Of a DNA stretch of 64,000 nucleotides, positions 59,646 to 64,000 are shown in pieces (within the stretch, counting starts at the first letter, position 1; every line of letters starts with the position of its first letter). Position numbers and translations under genes: made by a program. Below the pieces are notes generated by a model. The model did no database searches. It saw only the letters and a program-made list of their open reading frames with translations, and was not told where the DNA came from. The stretch is from Pseudomonas haemolytica (lineage in GTDB: Bacteria > Pseudomonadota > Gammaproteobacteria > Pseudomonadales > Pseudomonadaceae). The stretch lies in contig NZ_VOIW01000001.1 of assembly GCF_009659625.1 (NCBI RefSeq), positions 186,001 to 250,000 on the forward strand, read 5' to 3'.

Positions 59646-60809
59646 TTACAGGGGAATTCCGGCCTTCACCCGATACTGATTGCGTACCGGCGTCGCATAT
59701 TGCACCACCAGGTACGGGCGGTGTTCGGCCGGGCATTCATTCAGTCGCCGTTCCCATTCCGCCTTGGCCTTGGCCAGCTCATCGGCCGGGAACACCTCGG
59801 CGGCCTTGGGCACCTGCAGTTGCGGGTCGGCATCACTCCACTGCGCGTACGCCAGGTAATGCACCGGGAATAAGCGGTAACCGCCGAGGATCTGCCGATC
59901 CATTTCCACCGCCAGCAGCTTGGTATCTTCGAAGCGCTCGGTGATCGGCGGTGCGAAGTTCACGTGCACCCGGCCCTTGTAGCCGGTGATCCCCAGCGCA
60001 ATGCTCACATCGTCCTCGCCCGGCGCCTTGGCGTAGGTGCCGGTGGTGGCGCGGATGAACAGCTCGCGGGCCTTGGCGGCGTCGCAGGGGTCGTACTCGT
60101 AGCTGATGGACACCGGCGTCAGGTTCAACGACTGGATCACCTCGGCAAACGGCTCGTCCTTGCGGCTGACGTGGAACATCTTGAGGATCGCCGATTCGGT
60201 GCGATCATCGCCGTCCTTGGCCCGGCCTTCGGCCTGGGCAATCCAGATCGACTGGCAGTCGTTGCGGATCGAATGGTTGATGTAGGCCGACAACAGGTTA
60301 TAGGCCGCCATCTTCTCCTTCCGCCCGGTGATCGAACGGTGCACGATGAAGCTCTTGTTCAGGCGCATCAGGTCGCTGACAAACGGCTTTTGCAGCAGGT
60401 TGTCGCCGATGGCAATGCGTGGCGTCGGCAGGCCGGCGTGATACACGGCATAGTTGACGAAGGCAGGGTCCATCACGATGTCGCGATGGTTGGCCAAGAA
60501 CAGATAGGCGGTGCCGGATTTCAGTTGCTCGACGCCGGTATAGGTCACGCCGTCGGTCGCCCGGTCAATGGTGTGGTCGACGTAATACTCGACTTTGTCT
60601 TGCAGCGTGGCCACGGTGGTGACGCCGGCAAACTCGCGGCGCAATTTGCGCGCGATCATCGGCTTGAGCAACCAGCCCAGGGCGCCGGCAAAGCGCGGGA
60701 AACGGAAGTGAGTCAGGATGTCCAGAAAGGCCTTGTCACTGAACAGACGCGCCAGCACTGCCGGGACTTCGCTGTCGTTGTAAGGTCGGATGGTATCGAA
60801 TTCGCCCAT
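59646..60809 (-). CDS. PlsC-domain acyltransferase
   Basis: 387-residue glycerolipid acyltransferase-like protein, longer than classical PlsC. The catalytic HX4D motif is in FLANHRDIVMD, and the substrate-binding motif is AEGRAKDGDDRTE. N- and C-terminal regions (about 1-110 and 290-387) are outside the core and of unknown role. It may transfer acyl groups to lysophosphatidate or another lipid. The start has two adjacent ATG codons; I use the second. Confidence 0.88.
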   Translation of the reverse strand: MGEFDTIRPYNDSEVPAVLARLFSDKAFLDILTHFRFPRFAGALGWLLKPMIARKLRREFAGVTTVATLQDKVEYYVDHTIDRATDGVTYTGVEQLKSGTAYLFLANHRDIVMDPAFVNYAVYHAGLPTPRIAIGDNLLQKPFVSDLMRLNKSFIVHRSITGRKEKMAAYNLLSAYINHSIRNDCQSIWIAQAEGRAKDGDDRTESAILKMFHVSRKDEPFAEVIQSLNLTPVSISYEYDPCDAAKARELFIRATTGTYAKAPGEDDVSIALGITGYKGRVHVNFAPPITERFEDTKLLAVEMDRQILGGYRLFPVHYLAYAQWSDADPQLQVPKAAEVFPADELAKAKAEWERRLNECPAEHRPYLVVQYATPVRNQYRVKAGIPL

Positions 60810-60941
60810 CATGCTCTCTTGTTAGAAACGGCTAGGGTAAGTAAAGGGAATAGCAGGAGCGGCGTGAGTAAACTGGCTCAGCCGGAAATAGCCCTGTAAA
60901 TAGACCGGCGATTATACGCACAAGTCACCTTGGAGACTGCG

Positions 60942-61124
60942 ATGCTGGAAACTGCGCTGTACGATTGTCCTTATTGTGGCGAAGCGGTCGAGACAACGGT
61001 GGATTTGTCTGGTGGTGACCAGACCTATATAGAAGACTGCCAAGTGTGTTGCCGGCCGATCACATTCGACCTGCAAGTCCATGGCGACGAGTGGATGCTT
61101 GAAACCCGCAGCGAAAACGAATAA
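60942..61124 (+). CDS. CPXCG zinc-ribbon-like small protein
   Basis: 60 residues with paired cysteines CPYCG and CQVCC about 25 residues apart, suggesting a zinc ribbon. The rest is acidic ([13 protein letters not shown]). Family known as CPXCG motif-containing cysteine-rich protein; function unknown. ATG 60942 fits GGAG six bases upstream. It starts a likely unit with the next gene. Confidence 0.88.
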   Translation: MLETALYDCPYCGEAVETTVDLSGGDQTYIEDCQVCCRPITFDLQVHGDEWMLETRSENE

Positions 61125-61158
61125 TGCGTAGCGAGAACAAATAAAAAGGTACGCGCCC

Positions 61159-61419
61159 ATGCAGCGAATCTACGAACCGGAAAACCTGATGGAAGGCGAG
61201 CTGCTGCAACAGATGCTTGCCAGTGAGGGCATCGAAGCGCACTTGGTGGGCCGCCATTTGCTCGGTGGCACCGGCGAGCTGCCGATCTTCGGCTTGCTCG
61301 GGCTGGAAGTCGACAACGATCAGGCTGCCAGCGCCCGCGAGCTGATCACGGCCTATATCGGCGCGCAACCGTTGCCTGGCGATGAACCTGACAGCTTCCC
61401 CGACGTATTGGTCTGTTAG
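61159..61419 (+). CDS. DUF2007 putative signal-transducing protein
   Basis: 86-residue protein of the DUF2007 family: MQRIYEPENLMEGELLQQML, ASEGIEAHLVGRHLLGGTGE and VDNDQAASARELI are typical. The fold resembles PII-like domains and is called a putative signal transducer, without known mechanism. It is 34 bases after the zinc-ribbon gene. Confidence 0.87.
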   Translation: MQRIYEPENLMEGELLQQMLASEGIEAHLVGRHLLGGTGELPIFGLLGLEVDNDQAASARELITAYIGAQPLPGDEPDSFPDVLVC

Positions 61420-61455
61420 GCTGTCGGTTGGTTTACCCAAGAGTCGTGTTGCCCC

Positions 61456-62076
61456 ATGTGTGGACGTTATGCCCTGTTTCGCTGGAACCCTGCCTTTGCT
61501 GCCTTGCCCGGCTTCCCCGCCGACCAGCAGGCCCAGTGGAACATCTCTCCCAATGATTCGGTGCTGATCCAGCGCCTGAGCGAAGGCCAGCTCACCCTGG
61601 CCCGTGCGCGTTGGGGCCTCACGCCGCCCTGGCTCACAGACCTTTCCCGCACTCCGGCCCACGCCCGCGCCGAAACCCTGGCCGAGCAACCGATGTTCCG
61701 CGAGGCGTTCCGCCAGCGCCGCTGCCTGCTACCCGCCAATGGTTTCTATGAATGGCGCGGTACCCAACGCAAGCGCCCGTACTGGCTGACACCGGGGGAG
61801 GGCTCCACGTTGTTTTTTGCCGCGATCTGGGAAGCGTATCCAGTGCAGGAGCAAGTGTGGCTGAGTACGGCAGTCGTTACCCAGGCGGCGCAAAGTCAGC
61901 GGCGGCCGTTGATCCTGGATGCGGCAGGGCAGGCAGCCTGGCTCGACCCCGAGACGCCGCTGCACGTGTTGCAGGGCCTGCTGGCCGGCGAACCCGCCGC
62001 GTTGCGCGAGCGCGTGCTGGCCAATATGGTCAACGATCCGAAGCTCAATGGGCCGGAGTGCCTGACCCCAGCGTGA
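61456..62076 (+). CDS. YedK/HMCES-like (SRAP) protein with changed active site
   Basis: 206-residue SRAP-domain protein. MCGRY supplies the abasic-site-reactive C2, and GFYEW supplies E99. In E. coli YedK the other active-site residues are Asn in the INARVET motif and His in IHDRRPLVL; here the aligned segments are AHARAET (H69) and AQSQRRPLIL (S147). So two of four conserved residues differ. It may still bind or sense DNA, or have changed chemistry. It follows the DUF2007 gene by 36 bases. No LexA box was seen upstream. Confidence 0.88.
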   Translation: MCGRYALFRWNPAFAALPGFPADQQAQWNISPNDSVLIQRLSEGQLTLARARWGLTPPWLTDLSRTPAHARAETLAEQPMFREAFRQRRCLLPANGFYEWRGTQRKRPYWLTPGEGSTLFFAAIWEAYPVQEQVWLSTAVVTQAAQSQRRPLILDAAGQAAWLDPETPLHVLQGLLAGEPAALRERVLANMVNDPKLNGPECLTPA

Positions 62077-62203
62077 GCCGATGCCAACCGGGCCGTTCGC
62101 GCTGTGGGATATATCCGAGATTCAGCGGTTAAATGTCTGGTGTATCTGGCGCTGATACAAACGACCGCCTACGATACGCGCCATGTTTTCAGGGAGCGCG
62201 TTC

Positions 62204-63022
62204 ATGAAGAAGTCATTGGCGGTAAGCGGTTTGGTTGCAGCGATGCTGCTGGCGGGTTGTCAGTCGGTTAATACCACCAGCGGTGGCGCCGTTGGGGTAG
62301 AGCGCAAGCAGTACATGTTCAGCATGCTGTCGAGTCAGGAAGTCGACCAGATGTATGCCCAGTCGTACCAGCAGACTCTGGGTGAAGCCAGCGGCAAGGG
62401 CATGGTGGACAAGACCAGTGCCAACGCCAAGCGCGTGCAGGCCATCGCCAAGCGTCTGATTGCCCAGGCGCCGACCTTCCGACCGGATGCGGCGCAGTGG
62501 AAGTGGGAAGTAAACCTGATCAAGAGCGACGAGATGAACGCCAACTGCGGGCCTGGCGGCAAGATCTTCGTGTACAGCGCATTGATCGATAACCTCAAGC
62601 TCACCGATGACGAGTTGGCCGCGGTAATGGGCCATGAAATCGCTCACGCCTTGCGCGAACACGGGCGTGAAGCCATGTCCAAGGCCTACGGCATCGAAAT
62701 GGCCAAGCAGGGCGCCGGTGCGATATTCGGGCTTGGTCAGGACAGCCTGGCATTGGCTGACACAGTGGCTAACTACGGCATGACCTTGCCCAACAGCCGC
62801 AGCAACGAAAACGAAGCGGACCTGATCGGCCTGGAACTCTCGGCCCGCGCCGGCTACAACCCGAACGCGGCGATCACCCTGTGGAACAAGATGGCCAAGG
62901 CATCCGAAGGCGCACCGCCGGAATTCATGAGCACCCACCCGGCTTCCGACAGCCGCATCGCTTCGTTGCAGGCGGCCATTCCAAAGGTGATGCCGCTCTA
63001 CCAACAGGCCAAGAAGTCATAA
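62204..63022 (+). CDS. M48-family lipoprotein metalloprotease
   Basis: 272-residue zinc protease of the LoiP/BepA type. Lipobox LLAGC (C19) marks it as a lipoprotein. The zinc motif is MGHEIAHALREHGRE (H144, E145, H148), and the third ligand is E204 in NENEADLIG. It should act in periplasmic/outer-membrane quality control. No TPR domain follows, so it is LoiP-like rather than BepA. The ATG at 62204 gives a clean signal peptide. Confidence 0.93.
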   Translation: MKKSLAVSGLVAAMLLAGCQSVNTTSGGAVGVERKQYMFSMLSSQEVDQMYAQSYQQTLGEASGKGMVDKTSANAKRVQAIAKRLIAQAPTFRPDAAQWKWEVNLIKSDEMNANCGPGGKIFVYSALIDNLKLTDDELAAVMGHEIAHALREHGREAMSKAYGIEMAKQGAGAIFGLGQDSLALADTVANYGMTLPNSRSNENEADLIGLELSARAGYNPNAAITLWNKMAKASEGAPPEFMSTHPASDSRIASLQAAIPKVMPLYQQAKKS

Positions 63023-63043
63023 AACTTCAGCTATGAGTTTCAA

Positions 63044-63094
63044 GCCTCAAGCTGCAAGTTAGAAGCGTCACTGCTTCTTCTTGCTGCTTGAGGC
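63044..63094. terminator. Long inverted repeat between convergent genes
   Basis: GCCTCAAGCTGCAAG (63044-63058) pairs with CTTGCTGCTTGAGGC (63080-63094) with one mismatch, and an inner AGAAGC/GCTTCT stem extends it. The AAGCTGCAAG unit recurs at 63110 as a partial copy. It probably serves as a bidirectional terminator and belongs to a repeat family common in Pseudomonas. Confidence 0.6.
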
Positions 63095-63107
63095 ATATGG
63101 CTTGCAG

Positions 63108-63692
63108 CTAGATCCAGCCACTGCTTTGCATGGCTTTGTAGACCGCCACGATCGCCAGTACAAAGAATGCCGTAGCGGCCAATCGACGAATCAAAGTCAG
63201 CGGCAGTTTCTCCGCCGCGAAATTCCCCGCCAGAACCACCGGTACGTTGGCAATCAACATGCCCAGGGTGGTGCCGATAATCACCAGCCACAGTTCCGGG
63301 TATTGCGCCGCCAGCATCACCGTGGCGATCTGGGTCTTGTCACCGATTTCGGCGAGGAAGAACGCGATCAAGGTGGTCAGGAACGGCCCGAACTTACGGG
63401 TGGTACTGGCTTCGTCATCATCGAGTTTGTCCGGTACCAGAGTCCACAGCGCCGTGGCGCAGAAGCTTGCGGCGAGGATCCAGTGCAGCACCGCGTCCGA
63501 GAAGAAACTTCCAAACCAGGCCCCTACGGCACCGGCAGCCGCATGGTTGGCCAGGGTCGCGGCAACGATACCGGCGATAATCGGCCAGGGTTTGCGAAAG
63601 CGTGCGGCAAGGATGAGCGCGAGCAGTTGCGTCTTGTCGCCGATTTCGGCCAAGGCAACGATTGCGGTAGGAACGAGTAATGAATCCAGCAT
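63108..63692 (-). CDS. UPF0016/TMEM165-family cation (probably Mn2+) transporter
   Basis: 194-residue membrane protein with about six to seven helices and two copies of the family hallmark E-x-G-D-K-T: ALAEIGDKTQ (E16-T21) and FLAEIGDKTQ (E115-T120), each in a homologous half. Family members (MneA, Gdt1, TMEM165) move Mn2+ or Ca2+ out of the cytoplasm. The yybP-ykoY riboswitch upstream strongly supports manganese export. Confidence 0.93.
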   Translation of the reverse strand: MLDSLLVPTAIVALAEIGDKTQLLALILAARFRKPWPIIAGIVAATLANHAAAGAVGAWFGSFFSDAVLHWILAASFCATALWTLVPDKLDDDEASTTRKFGPFLTTLIAFFLAEIGDKTQIATVMLAAQYPELWLVIIGTTLGMLIANVPVVLAGNFAAEKLPLTLIRRLAATAFFVLAIVAVYKAMQSSGWI

Positions 63693-63705
63693 CAGGTAGT
63701 TTCCA

Positions 63706-63771
63706 GGGGCGGGTCGACACGGCTATGACACGTACAGCCTTCCCGCCCCGGGTAAGGTGTGCGTGTCATAG
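63706..63771 (-). promoter_or_regulatory. Candidate expression platform of the manganese riboswitch
   Basis: On the minus strand, CTATGACACG/CGTGTCATAG (63771-63762 and 63732-63723) form a 10-bp stem. GGGGCGGG (63749-63742) is exactly complementary to CCCGCCCC (63713-63706), next to the ribosome binding region before the ATG at 63692. This suggests translational control by sequestration. Confidence 0.55.
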
Positions 63772-63803
63772 GTCTTGTCAAACCCCGGTCCGTCTGTGCG
63801 GAC

Positions 63804-63893
63804 TCCTGGGTCGCATACGCCATGGTCTGCTGACCAAGTATGTTGACGTATGCCGGACGAGCGTGACGCTCGTGGGAGACTACTCCCCTAGGA
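63804..63893 (-). ncRNA. yybP-ykoY manganese riboswitch aptamer
   Basis: Minus-strand sequence has the two signatures of this class: GGGGAGTAG (63888-63880) and CGTCAACATAC (63848-63838 region), followed by GCGACC. P1 forms from TCCTAGGG and CCCAGGA (63804-63810). A hairpin ACGAGCG-TCA-CGCTCGT lies in one arm and GCATACG/CGTATGC in the other. The class senses Mn2+ and turns on exporters. Confidence 0.88.
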
Positions 63894-63951
63894 CGGAGCG
63901 GATTCTGCCTAGGCAAAACCCATTCGGCAAGCCTTCTTTTTCAAACGCCCG

Positions 63952-64000
63952 TCAGGGGCGCTTGGCGCGGTAGATACGAAAGCCATTGCCTTCGGCCTTG
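63952..64000 (-). CDS. C-terminal end of an unidentified protein
   Basis: Reading leftwards from the window edge gives KAEGNGFRIYRAKRP and a TGA at 63954-63952. The basic ending resembles the tail of methyltransferases, but 15 residues are too few to name it. Confidence 0.45.
   Translation of the reverse strand, partial: KAEGNGFRIYRAKRP

Overview
The window is chromosomal core DNA of a fluorescent-group Pseudomonas. The base is the gene set and order: rplM-rpsI-petABC-sspAB, gatCAB divergent from mreBCD, the Fur-linked fagA-fumC-orfX-sodA cluster, npr-rapZ-ptsN-hpf-rpoN-lptBAC-kdsCD, mlaFEDCB-ibaG-murA-hisGDC, and uraA-upp-hpt-PA4642-mqo. GC-rich codon use and paired REP elements of the GTGGGAGGGGGCTTGCTCCCGA type also fit. 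No rRNA, tRNA, CRISPR array, transposase or prophage was seen.

Layout. 1-5.4 kb: an aldo/keto reductase fragment, ribosomal proteins L13 and S9, the cytochrome bc1 complex and SspAB. 5.5-13.3 kb: an accessory catabolic island for galactarate/glucarate (GntR-type regulator, KdgD, semialdehyde dehydrogenase, MFS permease, GarD) interrupted by a phospholipase C-like gene with a near-consensus LexA box in front of it. 13.4-16.4 kb: accessory genes between REP pairs (AEC carrier, carboxymuconolactone decarboxylase-like protein, CaCA exchanger, RlpA-like lipoprotein). 16.5-33.2 kb: GatCAB, MreBCD, Maf, RNase G, YhdP, a nitrilase-type amidase, TldD/PmbA and YjgA. 33.3-37.1 kb: FagA, FumC, OrfX, Mn-SOD and a ZIP transporter behind a Fur box, which reads as an iron-starvation/manganese-use unit. 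37.1-44.1 kb: nitrogen-PTS, sigma-54 and LPS export/Kdo genes on the minus strand. 44.4-52.4 kb: Mla lipid transport, IbaG, MurA and early histidine genes. 52.5-57.1 kb: uracil/purine salvage and malate:quinone oxidoreductase. 57.1-64 kb: small lipoproteins and hypotheticals, an acyltransferase, a YedK-like protein, an M48 lipoprotein protease, and a UPF0016/TMEM165-type transporter behind a yybP-ykoY manganese riboswitch.

How it works together. Several neighbouring operons build the envelope: MreBCD (shape), LptABC/KdsCD (LPS), Mla (phospholipid asymmetry), MurA (peptidoglycan) and YhdP. Manganese appears twice: import and Mn-SOD under probable Fur control, and probable efflux under a Mn riboswitch. 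The sugar-acid genes form a complete route from galactarate to 2-oxoglutarate; no glucarate dehydratase is in the window.

I found no convincing wholly new multi-gene system. The best second looks are the LexA box at the phospholipase-like gene, an ATT start for mreC, a YedK paralogue and a CaCA exchanger lacking family-defining catalytic or ion-binding residues, small upstream ORFs coupled to hisG and possibly mqo, and the riboswitch with a visible anti-Shine-Dalgarno pairing.
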